DNA of 5,892 nucleotides from QPIN01 sp964535875 (GCA_964535875.1 CAZHUE010000191.1:1-5892); one strand, 5' to 3'; positions 1-5,836 are shown, counted from the stretch's first letter. The notes: generated by a model not told the origin, from the letters alone. Numbers and translations: made by a program.

Positions 1-259
1 CCCCATCACCTCCTGTTCCACAAGTATCAATGACATGTTTTCCAGAGATGAAAACTTTACTTGCTAATTCTCGCATCACACCAGCAGCAGCAGCTATTTC
101 ATCTATACTCTCTCCTTTGCAGCGCAAAGCAATAAGAAACCCGCCTATTTGTGCATCCGTTGCATCACCACACATAATAATACGCATCACATTACGCATT
201 TCATCTGCTGTTAAATCTTGTTTTTCTAACAACTTGTTAAGTGCCTGCTGAATTTTCAT
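1..259 (-). CDS. trpD: Anthranilate phosphoribosyltransferase, N-terminal part (runs off the left edge)
   Basis: TrpD transfers the phosphoribosyl group of PRPP to anthranilate, the second step of tryptophan synthesis, in the cytoplasm. The first 86 codons are present, and the gene continues beyond base 1. The N-terminal helical region is typical of the family: LTADEMRNVMRIIM near residues 16-29, DATDAQIGGFLIALR at 32-46 and ESIDEIAAAAGVMRELA at 50-66. The glycine-rich PRPP-binding loop GTGGDG sits at residues 81-86, right at the window edge. The ATG at 259 fits the usual TrpD start, although no strong Shine-Dalgarno sequence is visible before it. It lies 24 bp after the stop of the phosphatase gene on the same strand, so it is probably read in the trpE-trpG transcript. 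No lesion is seen in the visible part. Confidence 0.95.
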   Translation of the reverse strand, partial: MKIQQALNKLLEKQDLTADEMRNVMRIIMCGDATDAQIGGFLIALRCKGESIDEIAAAAGVMRELASKVFISGKHVIDTCGTGGDG

Positions 260-283
260 ATTTATAATCTTATTTGGAGTCTA

Positions 284-862
284 TTAAATTTTTGTATAAG
301 TTATATATTCCCAATACCTATATCCCCAGTATTTATTGTCATTTGGTGCTTCTTTACCCTCCCAGCCTTTTAAAATAAGTTCTTTTGCCAAAAAACGGTT
401 AATAATACCATGGCCAATAAATAAAACTTTATCGTGATTTTTTGCTTGGTGGATTAGTTTTTCTGCAGCCAAAGAAACACGAATTTTAAAAGCAGATAAT
501 GATTCTACTTGGTTAGAAACACCAATGATCCAAAATAACCTGAAAATCATACTCCATACATGTGGCGTTAATCTGACAAAGGGTATTCGAATGACGAGGA
601 GTCCTGCTTCATTAAAAACTGAATCAATTAAATCGGGCGATTGATATCCAATAACTTTTGCTGAATGTATAGAACGCTTTAAATGGCTACAAACTATATA
701 TTTATGTTCTAATTCACTAATCATTTCTTCACAAGACTGGCTAATTTCTTGCTCTACTCCAGCAGAATTATATTCAGCTATCCATCCAGGAATTTCCAAA
801 GTATGTATTTTACTCCAGCTAGATAAATCAGGAATTCCGTGTCTTAAAATTGTTATCTGCAT
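284..862 (-). CDS. Histidine phosphatase superfamily protein (phosphoglycerate mutase-like fold)
   Basis: This is a 192-residue protein of the histidine phosphatase superfamily, which removes phosphate through a phospho-histidine intermediate. The catalytic set appears complete: LRHG at residues 6-9 (R7, nucleophile H8), R63 in SHLKRSIHSA at 59-68, a probable acid-base E85 in FNEAGL, and H151 in IGHG at 149-152. A hydrophobic stretch at about 104-115 (SMIFRLFWIIGV) is probably the insert between core strands rather than a membrane anchor. There is no signal peptide, so it is probably cytoplasmic. The start is fixed by the RHG motif next to it; the nearby GAGGG is only 0-1 base from the ATG, so translation may depend on coupling to trpG, which ends 19 bp upstream. 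The substrate cannot be told: CobC-like, SixA-like and sugar-phosphate phosphatases share these motifs. Its place between trpG and trpD is unusual, since it is not a known tryptophan enzyme. Confidence 0.85.
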   Translation of the reverse strand: MQITILRHGIPDLSSWSKIHTLEIPGWIAEYNSAGVEQEISQSCEEMISELEHKYIVCSHLKRSIHSAKVIGYQSPDLIDSVFNEAGLLVIRIPFVRLTPHVWSMIFRLFWIIGVSNQVESLSAFKIRVSLAAEKLIHQAKNHDKVLFIGHGIINRFLAKELILKGWEGKEAPNDNKYWGYRYWEYITYTKI

Positions 863-881
863 CCCTCTTTTTGTGGAGCGC

Positions 882-1469
882 TTACTGATCTAAAAAATTC
901 TTCAACATATCATGACCATGTTCAGTCAATATAGATTCAGGATGAAACTGAACACCTTCTATTTCAAATTCTTTGTGCTTGATGCCCATAATCTCATCAA
1001 TATTTCCTGCGTTGTCCTCTGTCCAAGCAGTTATTTCTAAACAATCAGGTAATGTTTTTTGATCAATAACCAAGGAATGATAACGTGTAGCAATAAAAGG
1101 ATTATTCAGTCCTTTAAAAACACCTTGATCCTTATGAAATACTGGGGATGTCTTACCGTGCATAATGCTTTTAGCATGAACAATATTACCGCCAAAAGCG
1201 ACACCTATGCTTTGATGCCCTAAACATACACCTAAAATTGGATATTTTTTTGAAAATTTTTCTATCGTTTCAACTGAAACTCCCGCTTCTTTAGGTGTAC
1301 ATGGCCCAGGAGAAATAACAATTTTATTAGGTGATAAAGTGTCGATATCGTCAACTGACATTTCATCATTCCGAACCACAGTTACATCAGCACCCAGCTC
1401 CCCAAAATATTGCACTAAATTATAAGTAAACGAATCGTAATTATCGACCATGACTACTTTTACAGTCAT
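882..1469 (-). CDS. trpG: Anthranilate synthase component II (glutamine amidotransferase)
   Basis: TrpG is the class I glutamine amidotransferase subunit that supplies ammonia to TrpE for making anthranilate from chorismate. At 195 residues it has the normal length for a stand-alone TrpG. Visible motifs are VDNYDSFTYNLVQY at residues 8-21, the oxyanion-loop segment SPGPC at 53-57, the nucleophile elbow GVCLGHQ at 80-86 with C82, HGKTSP at 104-109, and VQFHPES at 173-179 with H176 and E178 completing the triad. The start is supported by GAAGGGGAAA a few bases upstream and by an ATGA overlap with the trpE stop (bases 1466-1469), which suggests translational coupling and equal output of the two subunits. 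TrpG and PabA are nearly identical in sequence, and many bacteria use one protein for both tryptophan and folate. Being fused in the operon to a TrpE-type partner makes trpG the better name. Confidence 0.95.
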   Translation of the reverse strand: MTVKVVMVDNYDSFTYNLVQYFGELGADVTVVRNDEMSVDDIDTLSPNKIVISPGPCTPKEAGVSVETIEKFSKKYPILGVCLGHQSIGVAFGGNIVHAKSIMHGKTSPVFHKDQGVFKGLNNPFIATRYHSLVIDQKTLPDCLEITAWTEDNAGNIDEIMGIKHKEFEIEGVQFHPESILTEHGHDMLKNFLDQ

Positions 1470-2953
1470 GAACTTTCCCCTTCTAATCCTGCTTCTGCCA
1501 TAGCAACGGCTTTAAAAATGGCACGTCCCTTATTCATTGTTTCATCCCACTCATTCCTTGGTATTGAATCATAAACTATACCTGCACCGGCTTGTATATG
1601 CAGTGTTTTGTCTTTTATCACAGCAGTTCTTATCGCTATTGCGGTATCTAAATTACCAGACCAGGAAATATAACCTACCGCTCCCGAATAAACACCACGT
1701 TTTACCGGTTCTAATTCATCAATAATTTCCATTGCTCTAATTTTTGGCGCACCACTTACAGTTCCAGCAGGAAAAGTCGCAGCCAATACATCGAATGCAT
1801 CTTTACCTTCTTGTAATTCACAGGTTACATTTGACACAATATGCATGACATGAGAGTACCGCTCAATTAACATTTTATCTGTTAATTTGACTGTTCCTAT
1901 TTTTGCCACTCTACCCGCATCGTTACGGCCCAAATCAATTAGCATCAAATGCTCTGCCAACTCTTTAGGGTCAGCTAAAAGTTCTTTTTCTAAGGCATCA
2001 TCTTCTACTGTATTTGCCCCACGAGGTCGTGTTCCTGCGATAGGTCTAACTGTCACCGTATCATCTTCTAATCTAACCAGGATTTCAGGTGATGAACCGA
2101 CTATATAAAAATCTCCTAAATTTAAATAATACATATAGGGCGAAGGGTTCAAACAACGCAATGCGCGATATAAATTAAGAGGAGAAGCCGAATATGGAAT
2201 TGACATGCGCTGAGAAATCACTACTTGCATAACATCACCAGCAACGATATAGTCCTTAGCCTTTAATACAGCATTTTCATATCCTTGTTGAGTAAAACCA
2301 GAGATAAAATCAGCCTCATCTACCTTTTTATTTGATTTTTGAGTATCAAACTTTGCGGTTAAATCTCGTAGTTTTATAACTAACTCATCCAGCCTGCTCT
2401 TTGCATTTTGGTAAGAATTTTCATCTGCTGGATCAGCATGTGTCAATAATAATACTTTGCCCGACAGATTATCAAAAACCACCATTTCCTCAGAAACCAT
2501 TAATAAAATATCAGGAGTTCCAATAGGGTCATCTTTTCCCTTTGACTTTAATCGAGGCTCAATATACCCAATCGTTTCATAACCAAAATAACCGACAAGC
2601 CCACCGTTAAATCGAGGTAATCCTTCTATATCAGGAATTTTATAACGCTGCCTAAATTCCTCGATCCACTCTAACGGTTGTGGATGGGCGAAACCCTCAA
2701 GCATTTTACCTTCTTTTTCCAACGTAATTTGATTGCCCGTAATTTTTACCCATGTTTTACAAGGCAAGCCTATAATGGAATATCTTCCCCATTGTTCACC
2801 ACCATACACAGACTCAAATAAATAAGAATATGCTCCATTTGCTAATTTAAGATAAGCACTAAGTGGTGTATCCAAATCAGCTAAAACTTCTCGGCTAATA
2901 GGGATACGGTTATACCCTTGCTCGGTATATTTAGTAAATTGTTCGGGTGTCAT
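1466..2953 (-). CDS. trpE: Anthranilate synthase component I
   Basis: TrpE converts chorismate and ammonia (from TrpG) to anthranilate and pyruvate, the committed step of tryptophan synthesis. It is full length at 495 residues. The N-terminal domain carries QGYNRIPISREVLADLDTP at 12-30 and YLFES at 44-48, the counterpart of the LLES motif of the tryptophan feedback site. The chorismate-binding domain carries NPSPYMYY at 269-276, GSSPE at 286-290, PIAGTRPRG at 304-312, EHLMLIDLGRND at 334-345, GTVSGAPK at 397-404 and AGAGIVYDS at 455-463. The Ala in PIAGT, where aminodeoxychorismate synthases (PabB) have Lys, supports TrpE over PabB. NPSPYM together with YLFES suggests that tryptophan feedback inhibition is kept. 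The start matches the family N-terminus; the ribosome binding site is weak. The stop overlaps the trpG start by 4 bases, and the yggT stop lies 52 bp upstream. Confidence 0.97.
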   Translation of the reverse strand: MTPEQFTKYTEQGYNRIPISREVLADLDTPLSAYLKLANGAYSYLFESVYGGEQWGRYSIIGLPCKTWVKITGNQITLEKEGKMLEGFAHPQPLEWIEEFRQRYKIPDIEGLPRFNGGLVGYFGYETIGYIEPRLKSKGKDDPIGTPDILLMVSEEMVVFDNLSGKVLLLTHADPADENSYQNAKSRLDELVIKLRDLTAKFDTQKSNKKVDEADFISGFTQQGYENAVLKAKDYIVAGDVMQVVISQRMSIPYSASPLNLYRALRCLNPSPYMYYLNLGDFYIVGSSPEILVRLEDDTVTVRPIAGTRPRGANTVEDDALEKELLADPKELAEHLMLIDLGRNDAGRVAKIGTVKLTDKMLIERYSHVMHIVSNVTCELQEGKDAFDVLAATFPAGTVSGAPKIRAMEIIDELEPVKRGVYSGAVGYISWSGNLDTAIAIRTAVIKDKTLHIQAGAGIVYDSIPRNEWDETMNKGRAIFKAVAMAEAGLEGESS

Positions 2954-2996
2954 TACACTGCTTGATATTTTCGGGTTTATTGTTAGAGATTAAACA

Positions 2997-3026
2997 ATTA
3001 TAAAACTAGCCAATTAAACTAGCTAA
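2997..3026 (-). promoter_or_regulatory. Possible internal promoter with repeated CTAG half-sites ahead of trpE
   Basis: On the minus strand an exact TATAAT (bases 3002-2997) lies about 45 bp before the trpE ATG. Two copies of GCTAGTTT (3023-3016 and 3010-3003), 13 bases apart, lie just upstream of it and overlap the last codons of yggT. The -35 region is poor: TAGCTA at 17-base spacing matches about 3 of 6 consensus bases. In E. coli the trp operator bound by TrpR is built from CTAG half-sites, but these are about 8 bases apart and inverted, so the resemblance is only partial. Read this as a candidate site for transcribing trpE separately from proC-yggT. Confidence 0.3.
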
Positions 3027-3581
3027 TTCATTTAATGGTGGTAAAACCATCATTTTTGCTAACTGTAAAGCAACTAAAGCTATTAAAGGTGACAAATCCA
3101 TTCCACCTAAATCAGGTATCACTTTACGACACAAATTGAGTACAGGTTCAGTTAAATTATGTAAAAGAGAACTTGCCGGGTTGTAATTACCTGGGTCAAA
3201 CCAACTAAGTATTGCTCTGGCAAAGACTGCAAAAATAAAAATATTAATCAGTAAAGAAACCAGCTGAGTAAACGATAAAACAACCAAGGCTGGTATACTC
3301 ACCGCCACACCTTTAAGCATTAAAATTGAAAAGTCTGCAATCATTTGCAAGCCTAATGCTAACACAATTGAAGAGGTATCTATTTTGCCAATAGATGGTA
3401 CCAATCGGCGAAGAAACTTTAAGGGTGGATGGGTGATTTTCACTAAAAACTGCGAAATCGGATTATAAAAATCTGCACGAGTCCACTGTAATAAAAAGCG
3501 CAACACAACCGCTAATATATAGAGTGAAAGTAATGTATCAATTAAAAATATAACCGGATTAGTCATATAACTTGTACCCAT
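3006..3581 (-). CDS. yggT: YggT family integral membrane protein, two YggT domains
   Basis: This is a 191-residue inner-membrane protein built from two YggT repeats. Repeat 1 has LRFLLQWTRADFYNPISQFL at about 27-46 and HPPLKFLRRLVPSIGKID at 51-68. Repeat 2 has ARAILSWFDPGNYNPASSLL at 121-140 and TEPVLNLCRKVIPDLGGMD at 144-162. Four hydrophobic segments are apparent, roughly 8-30, 70-90, 95-120 and 163-182. The family is related to chloroplast CCB3/YlmG proteins and has been linked to osmotic tolerance or membrane and division functions, but its biochemical role is not settled. The start at 3581 is preferred over Met6 because AGGAG lies 7 bases ahead of it and the ATG overlaps the proC TAA by one base (TAATG). 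Double-domain YggT after proC is familiar in gammaproteobacteria; a yggS gene often found upstream of proC is absent here. Confidence 0.93.
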   Translation of the reverse strand: MGTSYMTNPVIFLIDTLLSLYILAVVLRFLLQWTRADFYNPISQFLVKITHPPLKFLRRLVPSIGKIDTSSIVLALGLQMIADFSILMLKGVAVSIPALVVLSFTQLVSLLINIFIFAVFARAILSWFDPGNYNPASSLLHNLTEPVLNLCRKVIPDLGGMDLSPLIALVALQLAKMMVLPPLNELASLIG

Positions 3582-4408
3582 TATGTTGCTCCTAATTCTT
3601 TAGACATTTCAATAGATCTATCTCGTGCTGCATGTAAGGCTTTAGAAACTAATTGAGAAAAATTGCCTTCCTCAAAAGTTTTAATTGCCTGTTCTGTAGT
3701 TCCACCTGCCGATGTCACATTTTGGCGTAACTGCCCGGAGGTTTCATCTGACTCTAAAGCAATTTTAGCAGCACCCAAGGCTGTTTGCTGAATTAACAAT
3801 CTTGCCGTTTTCTCGTCAACGCCTAATTCTAGTGCTGCACGTTCCATTGCTTCCATTAATAGAAAAAAATAAGCAGGGCCACTACCAGAAATTGCTGTTA
3901 CTGCATCCAGCTCACTTTCATGGTCAACCCATAAGCTAATCCCCACCGAACGTAAAATATTCTCGGCCAGGTTTTTTTGCTCATCATTCACTTTGCTATT
4001 GGCATGAAGTGCCGTTGCACCTGTTCGAACCAAAGCTGGCGTATTGGGCATGCAACGAACAATTGCACAGTTATTTCCCAACCACTCCGCCAGACTATTT
4101 TGCGAAATACCAGCAGCAATAGAAACGATTAATACATTATTACTTTTAAGCGTACCTGTGATGGTTTCAGCTACAGAGTGCAATACCTGTGGCTTAACTG
4201 CCAGCACTAGTACATCAACTTTATTAACCAAATCATTATTATCAGTGCAAACATTGATTTTTAGTTTTTCAGCTAATGCATGTAACACATCCTGATTTGT
4301 ATCTGATGCCCATAACTGACTAGGTGCCTGCCCACTAGCAATTAGCCCATTAATCAAACTTGATGCCATGTTGCCTGCACCAATAAAACCAATTTTTTTT
4401 GTATTCAT
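3581..4408 (-). CDS. proC: Pyrroline-5-carboxylate reductase
   Basis: ProC reduces 1-pyrroline-5-carboxylate to L-proline with NAD(P)H, the last step of proline synthesis, in the cytoplasm. At 275 residues it is complete. The N-terminal Rossmann domain begins KKIGFIGAGNMA at 4-15, with the dinucleotide-binding glycines G10 and G12, and continues with LAVKPQ at 69-74 and RCMPNTPALV at 118-127. The C-terminal helical dimerisation and substrate domain has TAISGSGPAYFF at 171-182 and the family signature TSAGGTTEQAI at 232-242. The start at 4408 places the Rossmann fold at the expected distance from the N-terminus; no strong ribosome binding site is visible. It is the first gene of the minus-strand block, overlaps yggT by one base, and has an AT-rich leader of about 90 bp before the inserted element at 4497. 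No clear promoter could be picked in that leader. Confidence 0.97.
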   Translation of the reverse strand: MNTKKIGFIGAGNMASSLINGLIASGQAPSQLWASDTNQDVLHALAEKLKINVCTDNNDLVNKVDVLVLAVKPQVLHSVAETITGTLKSNNVLIVSIAAGISQNSLAEWLGNNCAIVRCMPNTPALVRTGATALHANSKVNDEQKNLAENILRSVGISLWVDHESELDAVTAISGSGPAYFFLLMEAMERAALELGVDEKTARLLIQQTALGAAKIALESDETSGQLRQNVTSAGGTTEQAIKTFEEGNFSQLVSKALHAARDRSIEMSKELGAT

Positions 4409-4491
4409 TAGAATTAAAGAATAAAGTTTATACTTTGTTTATTTTACTGTGTATTAGGGCTTATTACTACTCTTGACTATAAGCTTTTCCC

Positions 4492-4496
4492 ATAAC
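4492..4496. repeat. Probable target site duplication, left copy (ATAAC)
   Basis: ATAAC directly abuts the left terminal inverted repeat and is repeated exactly outside the right one at 4730-4734. A 5-bp duplication next to matching inverted ends is the expected footprint of cut-and-paste insertion. Confidence 0.7.
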
Positions 4497-4567
4497 CCTA
4501 GAAAAAGCAGTTGCTCATGGTTTCTAGCACAAGCTATTGATTCCACAGCACTTCAAAAAATGTCCGC

Positions 4568-4586
4568 TTGACCTATGTGAAGCTAG
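4568..4586. repeat. Internal direct repeat of the MITE-like element, copy 1
   Basis: TTGACCTATGTGAAGCTAG matches the copy at 4641-4659 at 15 of 19 positions in the same orientation. It runs into a small GAAGC/GCTTC stem (loop TAGT). Confidence 0.5.
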
Positions 4587-4640
4587 TGCTTCCTGCTCTC
4601 ACCCCTCTCCTACATTCATATATGCGAAGCTAAAATTTTT

Positions 4641-4659
4641 TTGACCTACATGGAGGTAG
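4641..4659. repeat. Internal direct repeat of the MITE-like element, copy 2
   Basis: TTGACCTACATGGAGGTAG matches copy 1 at 15 of 19 positions. This copy contains its own short stem, CCTAC paired with GTAGG across a six-base loop. Confidence 0.5.
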
Positions 4660-4665
4660 GAAATG

Positions 4666-4690
4666 CAGTTTTTGCAGGAGCAAAAACCTG
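4666..4690. repeat. Hairpin inside the MITE-like element
   Basis: TTTTTGC (4669-4675) and GCAAAAA (4680-4686) pair exactly around the loop AGGA. CAG and CTG outside them extend the stem to 10 pairs with one bulged C. No T-run follows, so it does not look like a terminator; it is more likely part of the element's secondary structure. Confidence 0.55.
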
Positions 4691-4729
4691 TAAAGCATTA
4701 TAATTCCTCGTTAAACTGCTTTTTCTAGG

Positions 4730-4734
4730 ATAAC
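4730..4734. repeat. Probable target site duplication, right copy (ATAAC)
   Basis: This is the exact copy of the 5 bases at 4492-4496, directly outside the right terminal inverted repeat. Confidence 0.7.
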
Positions 4735-4931
4735 TCTACCCCTCCTCCTACTCTTTCCGATCAAAATTCAGACCATCATAGTTCCCCCCCTATACAACTC
4801 ATTGACCTTATGTTGGAAACAAGAGTGTGAATAATTCACAGATTTTTATATGTAGTTTCTATAAACTGCTTTCAGTCGAATACATCTAAGACCAAATTAA
4901 ATCCAAAAAACAATAAAAAGGAAGTCAACTA

Positions 4932-5568
4932 ATGTCAATTTATAAATATATCCTCTATATAGCGGCACTTCTATCACTAATATTGGTACAACCCCAGGAA
5001 TCGATCGCTCAAACAAAGTTAGGCGCAAATGAACACGGCGATCTATTTACCCACACTATGACAACTGGAAATTTTGATAATGATGGGCTAATGGATCTAG
5101 CCGTTGGCGCACTTGGGTAATCACTAGGAGGCGATCCAGAATCAGGTATTCTTTTTGTCTTCCAAGATACTAATTTAATTGGGCTTAATCCTTGGAAAGC
5201 ACAGACACAAAGCAGCAGAAAACCTGATGGTTATTCTCTTGGTCTAAATGAAGATAGAGATGAATTTGGTTATTCACTTACTTCTGGATATTTTAACGGT
5301 GATGGCTTCGATGATTTAGCGGTTGCGGGACCAGGCGAAGCACCTAGGAATACCCCGAAACCTGGAGTTGTCTTTCTATTTAAAGATGGCAGAGACGAGT
5401 TAACTGCTTTTAGCTCCTTGACACCAAATTGATTTAAAAAGTATAAGGTCGTGGGTTCCGAGTCTTTTGGAGTATTATTAGCTGCTGTGATTTTGATGGG
5501 ATGGCAATGCTGATTTAGCAGTAGGAGCAACTGGAGAAGACCTTCTCAAAAAAGGCAAAGTCTTTTTT
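4932..5568 (+). pseudogene. Decayed, 3'-truncated gene for a secreted FG-GAP (integrin alpha-like) repeat protein
   Basis: The gene starts well: AAGGAAG lies 7 bases before the ATG at 4932, and the first 27 codons encode a signal peptide (hydrophobic ILYIAALLSLILV, likely cleavage after SIA). Three FG-GAP repeats with calcium-binding D/N-x-D/N-x-D-G-x-x-D loops follow: GNFDNDGLMDLAVG, GYFNGDGFDDLAVAG and, after frame correction, GDFDGDGNADLAVG. Such repeats form blades of extracellular beta-propellers used in binding or adhesion. The frame is broken by TAA at 5118-5120, TGA at 5430-5432 and two one-base deletions close together, near 5487 and 5499. After correction the reading is GEDLLKKGKVFF, and similarity to the repeat pattern ends at about 5568, where a GC-rich hairpin begins. 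An intact propeller would need about seven blades, so at least half is missing. The lesions are spread out, which favours true decay over one sequencing error. Only the first 62 codons could be translated as they stand. Confidence 0.8.
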
Positions 5569-5571
5569 CGC

Positions 5572-5613
5572 TCGCTGCCAGCCATGGAGAACGAACGCGA
5601 GGGCTGGCAGCGA
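5572..5613. repeat. GC-rich palindromic (REP-like) hairpin at the pseudogene's end
   Basis: TCGCTGCCAGCC (5572-5583) and GGCTGGCAGCGA (5602-5613) are perfect 12-bp inverted repeats around an 18-base loop. CTCGC (5571-5575) can alternatively pair with GCGAG (5597-5601). The unit is much richer in G+C than the sequence around it, as expected for an inserted repetitive palindrome. FG-GAP similarity stops where it starts. It is not followed by a T-run, so an ordinary terminator is less likely, although the stem is strong enough to stall or protect a transcript. Confidence 0.7.
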
Positions 5614-5657
5614 AAGTAAACCCTGAATTATTTAGTGAGGGATTAATAGCTTCATCT

Positions 5658-5744
5658 CTTAATTTAGTGCCTGACCGAAAAAAATTTTCATTTAAATACA
5701 ACTACTTATGGTATAATATTGATTTCTATCTGGCACTAATTAAG
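5658..5744. repeat. 87-bp unit bounded by imperfect 16/17-bp inverted repeats
   Basis: CTTAATTTAGTGCCTGA (5658-5674) and TCTGGCACTAATTAAG (5729-5744) are inverted repeats differing by one extra T and one mismatch. No target site duplication is visible, and there is no open frame with a start codon inside. It could be a very small mobile repeat or a transcribed stem with a long loop. The arms are too similar to be easily explained by AT-richness alone. Confidence 0.5.
5709..5717 (+). promoter_or_regulatory. Candidate extended -10 promoter
   Basis: TGGTATAAT is an exact TGnTATAAT extended -10 motif. At 17-base spacing the -35 position reads CATTTA, which is poor, but extended -10 promoters can work without a good -35. 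Transcription would begin near 5724, inside the inverted-repeat unit, and run toward the right edge, where no gene is visible. AT-rich sequence makes such matches fairly common. Confidence 0.4.
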
Positions 5745-5836
5745 CAATAGATCTATTATAAATAATATCTTAGGAGCGCAACAATAGTTGGTTAAATAAG
5801 TTTTATCCGCTTTTTACATCCAAATTATACTTATTC

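Larger units (their letters stand above)
4497..4729. mobile_element. MITE-like element, 233 bp, with 16-bp perfect terminal inverted repeats
   Basis: The left end reads CCTAGAAAAAGCAGTT (4497-4512) and the right end (4714-4729) is its exact reverse complement. ATAAC lies immediately outside both ends, as a 5-bp target site duplication. There is no transposase or other coding frame inside, so it would depend on an enzyme supplied elsewhere, as MITEs do. The interior has small hairpins and a degenerate direct repeat, described separately. The 5-bp duplication and these ends do not let me assign a parent IS family. The perfect ends and flanking repeat suggest a fairly recent insertion. It lies about 90 bp upstream of proC and so separates that gene from whatever once preceded it. 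It was recognised by structure alone; no copy number is known. Confidence 0.75.
4409..4931. other. Intergenic region between divergent proC and the FG-GAP pseudogene
   Basis: This 523-bp stretch has no gene I can support on either strand. Its left part (4409-4496) is AT-rich leader for proC and includes a short AAAGT/ACTTT inverted repeat at about 4423-4436. The centre is the inverted-repeat element at 4497-4729. The right part (4735-4931) has a pyrimidine-rich patch, a run of seven C near 4786-4792, and an A-rich leader that ends with the ribosome binding site of the pseudogene. TATAAA at 4860-4865, with TTCACA at 4835-4840 (19-base spacing), is a weak possible promoter for the pseudogene. 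Confidence 0.7.

Noticed and set aside
30..251. Plus-strand open frame of 73 codons.
   Set aside because: It is antisense to the N-terminal part of trpD, which is clearly the real gene.
1537..2108. Plus-strand open frames at 1537-1725 and 1887-2108.
   Set aside because: Both lie wholly antisense to the chorismate-binding domain of trpE, with no domain or ribosome binding site support.
4044..4295. Plus-strand open frame of 83 codons.
   Set aside because: It is antisense to proC and shows no family features.
4473..4478. TTGACT, a good -35-like hexamer on the plus strand.
   Set aside because: No -10-like sequence lies at 15-19 bases downstream, and the MITE end begins there.
4596..4751. Similar pyrimidine-rich tracts at 4596-4613 and 4734-4751, one inside and one just outside the MITE.
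   Set aside because: They are low-complexity C/T sequence; such similarity is weak evidence of a true repeat, and the right terminal inverted repeat separates them cleanly.
5270..5530. Open frame of 86 codons on the minus strand.
   Set aside because: It is antisense to the FG-GAP blades on the plus strand, lacks a recognisable domain, and is best explained as a shadow of that pseudogene's codon pattern.
5514..5750. A stop-free plus-strand stretch of 78 codons ending in ...NLVPDRKKFSFKYNYLWYNIDFYLALIKQ.
   Set aside because: It has no ATG and no credible start with a ribosome binding site, crosses the GC-rich hairpin and the inverted-repeat unit, and resembles no family I recognise. It may be a gene remnant but cannot be supported as coding.
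5772..5776. AGGAG resembling a Shine-Dalgarno sequence.
   Set aside because: No start codon followed by more than a few sense codons lies at a usable distance.
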